Assembly: GCF_034059295.1 (NCBI RefSeq)
Contig: NZ_CP139141.1
Coordinates: 1,471,001-1,535,000, forward strand
Reading direction: 5' to 3'
Source: Pseudomonas sp. HR96
GTDB taxonomy: Bacteria > Pseudomonadota > Gammaproteobacteria > Pseudomonadales > Pseudomonadaceae
DNA: 64,000 nt
Shown: one piece after another, positions 6,875 through 15,913 of the stretch
How positions within the stretch are numbered: position 1 is the stretch's first letter
Layout of the letters: every line of letters begins with the position of its first letter
The notes under the pieces: generated by a model
Database searches by the model: none
Told to the model about the DNA's origin: nothing
Seen by the model: only the letters and a program-made list of their open reading frames with translations
Program-made: the position numbers and the translations under genes

Positions 6875-8679
6875 CAGTCAAGATTTTTCAGAGAGGCTTT
6901 GCCGTAGTAGAACTCTACGATGGGGGCATAGGGCCCTAGTTTAATCCTTGGCTCTTCTGAAAAACTTTGGCGAGCAGAATTCTCAGCTAAAAGCTTGCTC
7001 CAGTTAAAAAAGGCAGCTTTTGCATCATCCTGATCCCCCATCCCATTCGTATGCATTCCCCACAACTTGCGCCGCAACGCCTGAGTCACATTCACCCACT
7101 CATGGGCAATGTTCAGCTCGCTGTCCACCTGCATACTTCGCGTATTGATGTTCGCCGAACCATGGGTGGTGAACACGTCGTTGACAATCATCAACTTGGA
7201 GTGGATATACACCGGCATCCATGGCAGTTCCGCCGGGGAGTCCTGGGCGACCAACGAGCAGATGTGAATCTTCAGCCCCGGGAAGTCCATCGGCTCGATG
7301 GTGCTTTCTTTGATTTCCTTGATGGCTTCCTGAAGTTCCTCGTGGGCTTTGCTTACCCGTCGGTCGTCAGGGTCCAAAGGCGGCGCCGCGAGCCTGGCTT
7401 TTTCGATACGCCGAAGTTTGGTCACGTTCGGGATGGCGTCTGCGCGGCCAAGACACTCCAGCATGCGCTGGGTATTGACAGTGCCAGCGCCGATGCCGTC
7501 ATCGGTGGCATTGGTGATCACGAACAGATGCAGCGCGCCGTGCAGCCCGGGGTCGCGACCTGCGCGCGTCTGGTCCGCCGCCGCCTTCTTGATCGCCTCG
7601 GCCAGCGGTGGCCAGCGGAAATACTGGTTTTCGATGTAGATGAACTGCGTGGCATTGTTGACCGCCTGCAAGTACGCCCGCTCAATGTCCCGCGCCCCCG
7701 TCTGCGCTTGAGTACGCAATAGCTGCGCGATCTGCCACGGCCTGGGGCCGCACTGGAGCGTCTTGCCGACCTTGTCGGCCTCGCGCGCTGTCATCAGGTC
7801 TTCGCCGGTCTCCTTGAGCCAGGCCGTGGCGAAGTTGTGGTGGACATCGCGCAGGATCTCGCCGGTCAGCTTGCAGGAGATGTCCTGGCGAGGGGTGAAG
7901 CCTCGGGGGCCTCGGTTGGGTTCAGGCCAGGTGTGGGTGGAGCGATTGAGCGCGGAATGCGCATCGGTGTCCCAATACGCGTCCAGCATGTTGTGCCCCA
8001 TGACAAACCCCACCGCCCGGTCCGGCACTTCGAAGTCCACCAGCACACTTTTTTGGTGATGCGTGGCCGACAGCTTCAGGACCTGGCGCGTCTTGAAACT
8101 GATTTCGCGGTCAAGACTGCCGTCTTCCAACTCGGCGCTGATTCTCTTGCGTTCCTCCCAACTGAAGCCGCGGCTGACGAACAGCGGATGTCCCGCCTCT
8201 GCCTTGCCTGCCGCGTTGCCATCAGCCACGGCGCAATCCGAAAACCACTGTCGGTCCTCTGCATACTGCCTGGGGGTCGAGTTCTGCTCTGCCCGATCCT
8301 TGATGCGCAACGCGCCCTTGCCCGGAAGATTGCCCTCACCCCCGAGGCCCGCCAGGTTGAGCGGCATTTCCCAACCCAGTACCCGCACTCGAACGCCTTG
8401 GCGGGCCTTGGTCCGCAGCAGTTCGCCGATGCTCGGGTGCCGGCCATCACGAATGAAGAACATCGACGGCTGAAAACCCCAGCAGATGATGTCCACGGTC
8501 CTGGTGGCGGCCGCAATGGCCAGATGCACGGCTCTGAAGGTTTCTTCACCGTTGACCAGGGCTACGTACGTACAGAGCGCGGGGTCGTACTCACTGCGCT
8601 GGACGTACCAGGGCGCCGTGCAATACACCACATTGGTTTCGCTGAGTACGCAGGGAACGACGATTTCGTCTTGTGTCAT
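6874..8679 (-). CDS. tle5: Tle5-family type VI effector, phospholipase D
   Basis: 601 residues, phospholipase D superfamily. Motif 1 is HHQKSVLVD (His208, Lys210, Asp215). Motif 2 is YIHSKLMIVND (His493, Lys495), followed by THGSANINTRS. In motif 2 the usual aspartate position is Asn500, with Asp501 next to it; the His and Lys that do catalysis are intact. IYIENQYFRW (about 347-356) is also typical of the family. Known role of Tle5: delivery by a type VI secretion system into rival periplasm and cleavage of phospholipids. No VgrG, PAAR or secretion structural gene is visible nearby, so the delivery route cannot be told. AAGGAG lies 7 bases before the ATG. The last 50 residues differ from the otherwise identical duplicated fragment downstream. 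Confidence 0.85.
   Translation of the reverse strand: MTQDEIVVPCVLSETNVVYCTAPWYVQRSEYDPALCTYVALVNGEETFRAVHLAIAAATRTVDIICWGFQPSMFFIRDGRHPSIGELLRTKARQGVRVRVLGWEMPLNLAGLGGEGNLPGKGALRIKDRAEQNSTPRQYAEDRQWFSDCAVADGNAAGKAEAGHPLFVSRGFSWEERKRISAELEDGSLDREISFKTRQVLKLSATHHQKSVLVDFEVPDRAVGFVMGHNMLDAYWDTDAHSALNRSTHTWPEPNRGPRGFTPRQDISCKLTGEILRDVHHNFATAWLKETGEDLMTAREADKVGKTLQCGPRPWQIAQLLRTQAQTGARDIERAYLQAVNNATQFIYIENQYFRWPPLAEAIKKAAADQTRAGRDPGLHGALHLFVITNATDDGIGAGTVNTQRMLECLGRADAIPNVTKLRRIEKARLAAPPLDPDDRRVSKAHEELQEAIKEIKESTIEPMDFPGLKIHICSLVAQDSPAELPWMPVYIHSKLMIVNDVFTTHGSANINTRSMQVDSELNIAHEWVNVTQALRRKLWGMHTNGMGDQDDAKAAFFNWSKLLAENSARQSFSEEPRIKLGPYAPIVEFYYGKASLKNLD
7031..7833 (-). repeat. Duplicated Tle5 core, copy in the intact effector
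   Basis: Partner of the duplicate at 4708-5509, in the same orientation. The segment encodes the second HKD motif and the conserved core that precedes the variable tail. Confidence 0.85.
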
Positions 8680-8860
8680 GAGTGGGCTCCTTGCGGGTCT
8701 GTTCCGGCTTGCAGGGCGGTGATGTGCCGGGTGTGGTCGATGAACAGCGGACGTGGCTGTGACATGTGGGTCCTGCCTCCAGGTGGGCTGGGCTTTTTCA
8801 GGGGCGTGGGGAAGCCGACCCAGTGGGGCCAGTCCGAACGCGATCTAGAGAGAGAGCGGT

Positions 8861-8884
8861 AGCGCTAGCGCTAGCGCTAGCGCT
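8861..8884. repeat. Four tandem AGCGCT hexamers
   Basis: AGCGCT is repeated four times without interruption, preceded by a GAGAGAGAG run. Each hexamer is self-complementary, so the block can form cruciforms or slip during replication. It lies in the leader between a small ORF and tle5. Confidence 0.85.
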
Positions 8885-8958
8885 TAGCCGGTGGCCGAGC
8901 GCTGCTCGAGAGGGGTGACGTCGAGGGTTTTTAGCCGGAAAAAGGCGGGAATGATCAT
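8884..8958 (-). CDS. Possible 24-residue leader peptide upstream of tle5
   Basis: The ORF encodes a peptide beginning MIIPAFFRLKTLDVTPLEQR and ends at a TAA next to the AGCGCT repeats. A strong AAGGAG lies 6 bases before its ATG, better than most sites in the window, which is the main reason to take it seriously. It is 204 bases upstream of the tle5 start on the same strand. It could be a leader peptide, a short secreted peptide or the remaining start of a lost gene. No homology can be claimed. Confidence 0.35.
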   Translation of the reverse strand: MIIPAFFRLKTLDVTPLEQRSATG

Positions 8959-9191
8959 GTGAAGCTCCTTTCGCTTTTTATTGTTAGTCGTCCATTCAAT
9001 GGGCGATCGTCGCAAAATTGGGGTGAAGCGAGGGGGAGGAGTCTACGCTTGGCTGGCGCCAAAAATGTGTCGGGAGTTGTAACAGAGGGGGGTAATTTTT
9101 CTGATTTACATATAGGTTCTTCCCGGCGGGGTTGGCTCTGGAGGTGCGCCGGCGCTGCCAGAGCCTGCCAAAGTCTCCACCGGGCTCTCGC
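8959..9191. other. Intergenic stretch before the VWA gene
   Basis: No ORF, hairpin or repeat that I can support. It should contain the promoter for the effector island (reverse strand) and the 3' end signals of the VWA gene. The start-proximal 9070-9120 part is AT-rich, but I see no clear -35/-10 pair. Confidence 0.4.
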
Positions 9192-10370
9192 CTATTTGGC
9201 GAGAAAGCGCATCCCTTCCTCCAGCCCGCGCAGGGTCAGCGGATACATCTGCTCCTCGATCAACTCGCGGATGATGTTGGTCGAGGCGGTGTAGCCCCAG
9301 GCGTCCTTGGGGTAGGGGTTGATCCAGATCAACTTGCGGTACTTGGCCATGAAGCGCTGTATCCAGACATAGCCGGCCTCTTCGTTCCAGTGCTCGACGC
9401 TGCCCCCCGGCTGGGTGATCTCGTAGGGCGCCATCGCGGCGTCGCCGACGAACACCACCTTGTAGTCGGCGCCGTACTTGTTCAGCAGGTCCTGGGTATT
9501 GAAGCGCTCTGAAGTGCGGCGCAGGTTGTTCTTCCACACCGACTCGTACACGCAGTTGTGGAAGTAGAAGTACTCCAGGTGCTTGAACTCGCTCTTGCAG
9601 GCGCTGAACAATTCCTCGCAGATTTTCACGTGGGCGTCCATCGAACCGCCGATGTCGAGCAACAGCAGCAACTTCACGCTGTTGCGCCGCTCCGGGCGCA
9701 TCTGGATGTTGAGCAGGCCGGCATCGCGGGCGGTGTGGTCGATGGTGCCGTCGATGTCCAGTTCGTCGGCTGCGCCCTGGCGGGCGAACTTGCGCAGGCG
9801 GCGCAGGGCCACCTTGATGTTGCGCGTGCCGAGCTCCACCGAGTCGTCGAGGTTTTTGTACTCGCGCTGGTCCCAGACCTTGACCGCCTTGCCCTTGCGC
9901 TCGCCGGCATCGCCGACGCGGATGCCCTCAGGGTTGAAGCCACCCGAGCCGAACGGGCTGGTGCCGCCGGTGCCGATCCACTTGTTGCCGCCGGCGTGGC
10001 GGCCTTTCTGTTCTTCGAGGCGCTTCTTGAATTCCTCGATCAACTTGTCCAGGCCACCGAGCGATTGAATCTGCGCGCGCTCTTCGTCGCTCAGGCTGCG
10101 TTCGAACTCCTTGCGCAGCCACTCTTCAGGAATCAAGGCCTGCAGGTGATCGTCGAGTTTTTCCAGGCCGTTGAAGTAGGCCGAGAAGGCCCGGTCGAAC
10201 TTGTCGAAATGGCGTTCATCCTTGACCAGAATGGCCCGCGACAAGTAATAGAACTCGTCCATGTCGGCAAAGGTGACCCGCGCCTGCAAGGCGTGGATCA
10301 GGTCGAGCAGCTCGCGCACCGACACCGGCACCTTGGCTGCGCGCATCTCGTTGAACAGGTTGAGCAGCAT
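9192..10370 (-). CDS. VWA domain (CoxE-like) protein, partner of MoxR ATPase
   Basis: 392 residues. The C-terminal half is a von Willebrand factor A domain with a metal-binding site of the form DIGGSMD (about residues 239-245), preceded by SVKLLLLLD. The middle part is Gly-rich (GTGGTSPFGSGGFNP). No signal peptide or membrane segment is visible, so it should be cytoplasmic. It lies 17 bases downstream of a MoxR-type AAA+ ATPase. In known pairs of this kind (for example CoxD/CoxE, CbbQ/CbbO) the ATPase and VWA protein together remodel or metallate a client enzyme. No client is encoded alongside, and the two-gene block next to cysK appears to be a conserved Pseudomonas arrangement. Confidence 0.82.
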   Translation of the reverse strand: MLLNLFNEMRAAKVPVSVRELLDLIHALQARVTFADMDEFYYLSRAILVKDERHFDKFDRAFSAYFNGLEKLDDHLQALIPEEWLRKEFERSLSDEERAQIQSLGGLDKLIEEFKKRLEEQKGRHAGGNKWIGTGGTSPFGSGGFNPEGIRVGDAGERKGKAVKVWDQREYKNLDDSVELGTRNIKVALRRLRKFARQGAADELDIDGTIDHTARDAGLLNIQMRPERRNSVKLLLLLDIGGSMDAHVKICEELFSACKSEFKHLEYFYFHNCVYESVWKNNLRRTSERFNTQDLLNKYGADYKVVFVGDAAMAPYEITQPGGSVEHWNEEAGYVWIQRFMAKYRKLIWINPYPKDAWGYTASTNIIRELIEEQMYPLTLRGLEEGMRFLAK

Positions 10371-10387
10371 GGCAATGGCCCCGGTGG

Positions 10388-11233
10388 TCAGCGATTGCCG
10401 CGACGGCTCATGAACGCCAGCCGCTCGAGCAGCTGTACGTCTTGTTCGTTCTTGACCAAAGCGCCTGCCAGCGGTGGGATGGCCTTGGTCGGGTCGCGTT
10501 CGCGCAGCACCGCTTCGCCGATGTTGTCGGCCATCAGCAGTTTGAGCCAGTCGACCAGTTCCGAGGTGGAAGGCTTCTTCTTCAGCCCGGGCACCTTGCG
10601 CACGTCGAAGAACACGTCGAGCGCCTCGCTGACCAGCTCTTTCTTGATGTCGGGATAGTGCACGTCGACGATCTTCTGCAGGGTCGTACGGTCGGGGAAG
10701 GCGATGTAGTGGAAGAAGCAGCGACGCAGAAAGGCGTCCGGCAGCTCTTTCTCGTTATTGGAGGTGATGATGATGATCGGGCGCTGTCTGGCCTTGATGG
10801 TTTCGTCGATCTCGTAGACGTAGAACTCCATCTTGTCGAGCTCCTGCAACAGGTCGTTGGGGAACTCGATGTCGGCCTTGTCGATTTCGTCGATCAGCAG
10901 GATGACCCGCTCCTCGGACTCGAAGGCTTCCCACAACTTGCCCTTCTTCAAGTAGTTGCGCACGTCGTGAACCTTGTCCACGCCCAACTGCGAGTCACGC
11001 AGGCGGCTCACCGCATCGTACTCGTAGAGGCCCTGGTGGGCCTTGGTGGTGGACTTGATGTGCCAGGTGATCAGGCGCGCGCCGAAGGCCTCGGCCAGTT
11101 GTTCGGCGAGCATGGTCTTGCCGGTGCCCGGCTCGCCTTTGACCAGCAGCGGGCGCTGCAGGGTGATGGCGGCGTTGACCGCCAGTTTCAGATCGTCAGT
11201 GGCGACATAAGCGCGAGTGCCTTCGAACTTCAT
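10388..11233 (-). CDS. MoxR-type AAA+ ATPase
   Basis: 281 residues from the ATG at 11233, which follows GAGGAAGGC at good distance. A longer frame to 11269 lacks such a site. Walker A is GEPGTGKTMLAEQLA (about 35-49), Walker B ILLIDEIDKAD (about 107-117), sensor 1 IIITSNNEKELPDAFLRRC with an arginine finger in the last part. The family couples ATP hydrolysis to remodelling of protein clients, working with a VWA protein such as the one directly downstream. Confidence 0.88.
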   Translation of the reverse strand: MKFEGTRAYVATDDLKLAVNAAITLQRPLLVKGEPGTGKTMLAEQLAEAFGARLITWHIKSTTKAHQGLYEYDAVSRLRDSQLGVDKVHDVRNYLKKGKLWEAFESEERVILLIDEIDKADIEFPNDLLQELDKMEFYVYEIDETIKARQRPIIIITSNNEKELPDAFLRRCFFHYIAFPDRTTLQKIVDVHYPDIKKELVSEALDVFFDVRKVPGLKKKPSTSELVDWLKLLMADNIGEAVLRERDPTKAIPPLAGALVKNEQDVQLLERLAFMSRRGNR

Positions 11234-11317
11234 CCAGCCTTCCTCAAAAATGCTGCAGCGAAAAATCAATGGCCGATAGTACCGCGCCGCGAGTGAAGAC
11301 GCAGCCCGGCAGAACGG

Positions 11318-12391
11318 TCATTCCTTGGGCGGCGCCTGCTCGTAGCGTGCATTGAATGCCTGGACGAAACCGTTGTGCAGGATCTCCCAGAAGGCCTGCA
11401 AGGCGCTGATGTCCTGGCGGTGCACGCTGCCGCTCAAGTCGACGCGGGTGGCGAACTGGTTCTTGTCATGGTTCTTCAGCACCGCCTGGGTGCCGCCCAC
11501 CAGCGCCTCCCAGACCGAACGGAAGAAGCCTTTATCCTTGTTTTCGACGTCCTGCTGCCAGTTGAACACTTCGACGTTGTGCAGCAAGGGTTTGATGTAG
11601 CCACTCAACTGCGCCTTCTTGGCGTCAGCTTCGATGACGATGTCACCGGTGCCGGCATTGAAGTCGAACTTGCCGTAGGCCGAGGAAAAGTCATTGAGTT
11701 TGCGCAGCTCGATGCCGGTGGTGCGCAGGCGGAACTGGAAGTCTTCGAAGTTGCTGAACGGGTCGAAGGTGGTGGTGACGTCCAGCGGCGCCTGACCGAA
11801 CAGCTGCGCCTTGCCTTCGAAGCGCGCGTCGCGCTTGCCTTGCTTGTCCTCGACGTTGGTGAGGTTGTACAGGCTGGCGTCGATCTGGGTGGCGCTGAGG
11901 TTGACCGGCGGCTTGGAATTGAAGTTGCGAAAGGTGATCTTGCCGTCTTGCACTCGCACTTCGTTGAGGGTGATGGGCAACAGCTTGTTCATCTGCTCGC
12001 GCCAGTCGGTGCCGGCACCCGTCTGCGAGGCCTGCTTGTTGGCGCCGCCGTCGACGAAGTTGAGCTCCGGATGCCAGAACTCGACGTGGGCGACCACGGC
12101 ATGGTCGTGCCACAGCGAATGCCAGCTGACCGCCAGGTCGATCAAGGGCACGCTGAGCAAGGGCACCGGGACCTTGCCGTCGACCTTGACGATTTTCAGC
12201 CCGTTGATCTTGTAGGCGCCGCGCCACAGGGCCAGGTCCACGTCATCGACGTGGCCACTGTAGGCGCCCATGTCCGCCAGCTTGGCGTTGAGCTGGTTGC
12301 GCACGACGATGGGCAGGGCAATATGCACCACGATGAGCAGCACGACGATGATTGCCAGAATCCAGACAGGCCAGCTGTAGCGACGTTTCAT
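11318..12391 (-). CDS. DUF748 (AsmA-like) inner-membrane-anchored protein
   Basis: 357 residues. One N-terminal membrane segment (WPVWILAIIVVLLIVVHIAL, residues 7-26) is followed by a periplasmic body with the pattern seen in DUF748/AsmA-like proteins: GHVDDVDLALWRGAYKINGLKI, HVEFWHPELNFVDGG and a later FDPFSNFEDFQFRLRTTGIEL. AsmA-like proteins are linked to lipid transport and outer-membrane homeostasis; the role of this short member is not established. The start at MKRRYS is preferred because the longer frame adds a Cys/Arg-rich stretch without hydrophobic character that lies antisense to the cysK leader. Confidence 0.75.
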   Translation of the reverse strand: MKRRYSWPVWILAIIVVLLIVVHIALPIVVRNQLNAKLADMGAYSGHVDDVDLALWRGAYKINGLKIVKVDGKVPVPLLSVPLIDLAVSWHSLWHDHAVVAHVEFWHPELNFVDGGANKQASQTGAGTDWREQMNKLLPITLNEVRVQDGKITFRNFNSKPPVNLSATQIDASLYNLTNVEDKQGKRDARFEGKAQLFGQAPLDVTTTFDPFSNFEDFQFRLRTTGIELRKLNDFSSAYGKFDFNAGTGDIVIEADAKKAQLSGYIKPLLHNVEVFNWQQDVENKDKGFFRSVWEALVGGTQAVLKNHDKNQFATRVDLSGSVHRQDISALQAFWEILHNGFVQAFNARYEQAPPKE

Positions 12392-12546
12392 GATGGTCGA
12401 GGTCCTTGACGGTAATAAAGGATGGACTCTGCCCGGCCGCGCAGGTTCTGCGGCCCTGCGAGATGGCAGCGCGGACTGGACTGGACTGGCCTGGCAGGCA
12501 GGCATACCCTTGCAGGTCAATGCTGGTGCACAAGGACCTCCTCACC

Positions 12547-13521
<975 letters not shown>

Positions 13522-13540
13522 AGGCCTGGATCGATCCGGT

Positions 13541-13636
13541 AAACCGGCCGTGAGGGCTCTCGGGACCATGCCGCTCCCACAATGATCGCAGACCCCTGTG
13601 GGAGGGGCATGGCCCCGAGAGGCCGCAGGCCGGTTT
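13541..13636. repeat. REP/REPIN-like palindrome after cysK
   Basis: A long imperfect inverted repeat. The outer arms are AAACCGGCC and GGCCGGTTT (13541-13549, 13628-13636). The inner arms CTCTCGGGACCATGCC.. and ..GGCATGGCCCCGAGAG contain the GTGGGAGGGGCATGG core typical of Pseudomonas REP elements. The same core recurs at 47457-47478. It can also serve as a transcription end between convergent cysK and lpxO. Confidence 0.7.
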
Positions 13637-13654
13637 GATCCCCCGTAGCCAGTT

Positions 13655-14593
13655 TCAGCCGAACAACCAATACCCAAGCAAAGCCGCCACCACCACCGCC
13701 AATACCGGCCGCATGATCCGGTAACCCTTGGGGTTGGCCTTCTTGAATTTCTTCACCTTGCCGGCGAAGCCGTCGCTGAAGGTCTTGCTCCAGGCGTAGG
13801 CCTGGTTGATGCCGCCGACGCGCTCGTCATCGAGGTTCTGCGGGGCCGTGGCGCGGCCCAGGAAGGCGCTGACGCTGCGGTTGATGCGGGTCATCAGGCG
13901 GCTGCTCAGCGGACGCTCGATGTCGCAGAACAGGATCACCCGGGTCATCTCGGTTTCGTTCTTGACCCAATGCACATAGGTTTCATCGAACATCACGTCC
14001 TGGCCGTCGCGCCAGGCGTACTCGGTGCCGTCGACGAAGATCCGGCAAGCGTCGGAATTGGGTGTCGACAGGCCCAGGTGATAGCGCAACGAGCCGGCGA
14101 ACGGGTCACGGTGCGGGTTCAGGTGGCTGCCACCGGGCAGCAGGGCGAACATCGCGCCCTTGACGTTGGGGATACTGTTGACCAGCTCAACGGTCTTCGG
14201 GCAAAGCTGGTTGGCCGACGGCAGGGATTTGTCGTACCACTTGAGGTAGAAGCGCTTCCAGCCTTTCTTGAAGAACGAACCGAAGCCGGCGTCGTTGTTC
14301 TTCTCGGCAGCACGAATGTAGCCCTCGTCGAACAGGTGCATGGCCTCGTCACGAATGGTCTGCCAGTTGTCCTTGAGCAGGTCCAGTTCGGGGAATTTGC
14401 TGCGGTCGAGGTAGGGCTTGGAGGGCACTCCGGAAAACAGGTACATCAGCGCGTTATAGGGAGCGAACAGCGCCGAATGGTTGACGAACTGGCGCAACAC
14501 CGGCAGCCGCGCCTTGCCGCGCAGGTGCACGTACAGCGTGCTGCCGATGAACAGCAACAGCACGGCGAGCTTGGCGGCTAACGAAAGGGTCAT
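13655..14593 (-). CDS. lpxO: LpxO-type aspartyl/asparaginyl beta-hydroxylase
   Basis: 312 residues. An N-terminal membrane segment (LAAKLAVLLLFIGSTLYVHL) is followed by the 2-oxoglutarate/Fe(II) dioxygenase domain: LLPGGSHLNPHRDPFAGSLRYHL carries the iron-binding HxD (His-Arg-Asp), and FDETYVHW the distal histidine. The C-terminus again has a hydrophobic segment (MRPVLAVVVAALLGYWLFG). Known role of LpxO: S-2-hydroxylation of the secondary acyl chain on lipid A at the inner membrane. With eptA about 10 kb away, the strain has two lipid A modification enzymes in this window. ATG at 14593 is taken because the longer frame adds a Cys/Trp-rich piece without similarity. Confidence 0.85.
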   Translation of the reverse strand: MTLSLAAKLAVLLLFIGSTLYVHLRGKARLPVLRQFVNHSALFAPYNALMYLFSGVPSKPYLDRSKFPELDLLKDNWQTIRDEAMHLFDEGYIRAAEKNNDAGFGSFFKKGWKRFYLKWYDKSLPSANQLCPKTVELVNSIPNVKGAMFALLPGGSHLNPHRDPFAGSLRYHLGLSTPNSDACRIFVDGTEYAWRDGQDVMFDETYVHWVKNETEMTRVILFCDIERPLSSRLMTRINRSVSAFLGRATAPQNLDDERVGGINQAYAWSKTFSDGFAGKVKKFKKANPKGYRIMRPVLAVVVAALLGYWLFG

Positions 14594-14681
14594 GCAGCAA
14601 CTCCTGAGAAGGGCAGTCCGCCATGATAAACCCTGGACGCCCCAGCACAAACCCGCCGGTCATGCATTTCATTGATGGCAG

Positions 14682-15080
14682 TCATGCAAGGGCGGCGACG
14701 CCCGCCTTGGCGATCCGCGCGTCGTCACTGGACTTGACCCCCGACACCCCGACCGCACCGATCACCTGGCCCTGGTGAATCACCGGCACGCCGCCCTCCA
14801 GGCAGGTGAAACCCTCGGCGGACAGAAACGCCACACGGCCGGGAATCATCTCTTCGTACAGGCGGCTCTCGCGTCGGCCCAGGGCTGCAGTCGCCGCCTT
14901 GGCCGGCGCCAGCCGCGCGGTGCTGGGCGCCGCGCCGTCCAGGCGTTCGAGGGCCAGCAGGTGGCCACCGTCGTCGACCACGGCGATGCTCACTGGCCAG
15001 TTTCCCGCCAGCGCCTCGGCGCGGGCAGCGGCCATGATGCGGGTGACGTCACTGTGCTCGAGTACGGCTTTGCTGTGCAT
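14682..15080 (-). CDS. GlcG/HbpS-like (DUF336) protein
   Basis: 132 residues. The fold signature is VSIAVVDDGGHLLALERLDGA, then the APAKAATA helix and GGVPVIHQGQVIGAVGVSG close to the C-terminus. The family includes GlcG and haem-binding HbpS. A catalytic role is not established here. Start at MHSKAVLEH with AGGA upstream; the longer frame adds a Pro/Ser-rich stretch that is not conserved in such proteins. It stands alone. Confidence 0.8.
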   Translation of the reverse strand: MHSKAVLEHSDVTRIMAAARAEALAGNWPVSIAVVDDGGHLLALERLDGAAPSTARLAPAKAATAALGRRESRLYEEMIPGRVAFLSAEGFTCLEGGVPVIHQGQVIGAVGVSGVKSSDDARIAKAGVAALA

Positions 15081-15319
15081 GCGCGGGGTTCCTGTAGGAG
15101 AGGAGGCGGGTGCCGGAGGGGAAGCTGGAGAATAGGCGCTCGCGCCTGTACACGGCAACGATCATCGGAAAAGCGTCATGTGGACCGAACGGTCTGGAAC
15201 TGTTTGGCCTATCTGTGCCAAGATTGTGCGTCACTCAGGTTGGATCCATTGAGTGGCGACTGTGAACCATGCCTGCGGTCCAGGACCCGTCCCGCCGGCT
15301 CATCTTCGAGATACCTGTG

Positions 15320-15871
15320 ATGAAGTTATCCAGTGTCAGAACCGCCCAGGCGCATGACGTCGCCTCGGTCCGGACGGTTCTGCAAGCACGCGGCGGGGCC
15401 CTGAGTCAGGTCGCCGACGCCTGTTCGAGCAGTGAGCAGAGCTTGCTGCATCGGCTTGAAACCACCCTGCGCGATTTCCCGTTCCTGCTGGCGTTCGACG
15501 ACGAGCGCTGTGTGGGCCTGGCGTATGCGCGGCCGCATTGCGCCGGCGCCTACCGTTGGTCGGTGGACGTGGCCCTGCAGGTCGATGCCCAGGCCACCCC
15601 CGGCACCGCCGAACGCCTGTATCGCCAGTTGCTGCGCGACCTCGCTGCCCAGGGCTACCTGGCCGGCTATGCGCTGGTGGCGCCCAGTGATGCGCAGAGC
15701 GTGGCCTTGCATCAGAGCCTGGGCTTCGTGCGGATCGGCGCCCACCAGTGCATCGACCTGCACCAGGACACTGACTGCTGGTGCGTGTCGCTGGGCGACA
15801 GTCACCCGCTGGCCGAGCCGGTGTCATTTCAGGTGTTGCAGCAGTCTCGTCAGGGGTTGGTGGCGGGCTGA
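15320..15871 (+). CDS. GNAT-family N-acetyltransferase
   Basis: 183 residues. The GNAT core is visible: PFLLAFDDERCVGLAYARPH (beta strands 2-3), YRWSVDVALQVDAQATPGTAERLYRQLL (strand 4 and acetyl-CoA loop region) and SVALHQSLGFVRIG (helix and strand near the C-terminus). It resembles phosphinothricin-acetyltransferase-like members. The substrate cannot be told. ATG at 15320 gives a family-like beginning (MKLSSVRTAQAHDVASV). Confidence 0.75.
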   Translation: MKLSSVRTAQAHDVASVRTVLQARGGALSQVADACSSSEQSLLHRLETTLRDFPFLLAFDDERCVGLAYARPHCAGAYRWSVDVALQVDAQATPGTAERLYRQLLRDLAAQGYLAGYALVAPSDAQSVALHQSLGFVRIGAHQCIDLHQDTDCWCVSLGDSHPLAEPVSFQVLQQSRQGLVAG

Positions 15872-15913
15872 GGCAGTGGAACGCTCGCAGGCTGGGCCCC
15901 GAGCATTTCTGAG

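Noticed and set aside
8861..8884. CRISPR-like repeat
   Set aside because: The repeat unit is six bases without spacers, so it is a simple tandem repeat.
10388..11269. Longer start of the MoxR gene at 11269
   Set aside because: The extension (MIFRCSIFEEGW) has no family similarity, and the ATG at 11233 has a clear ribosome binding site.
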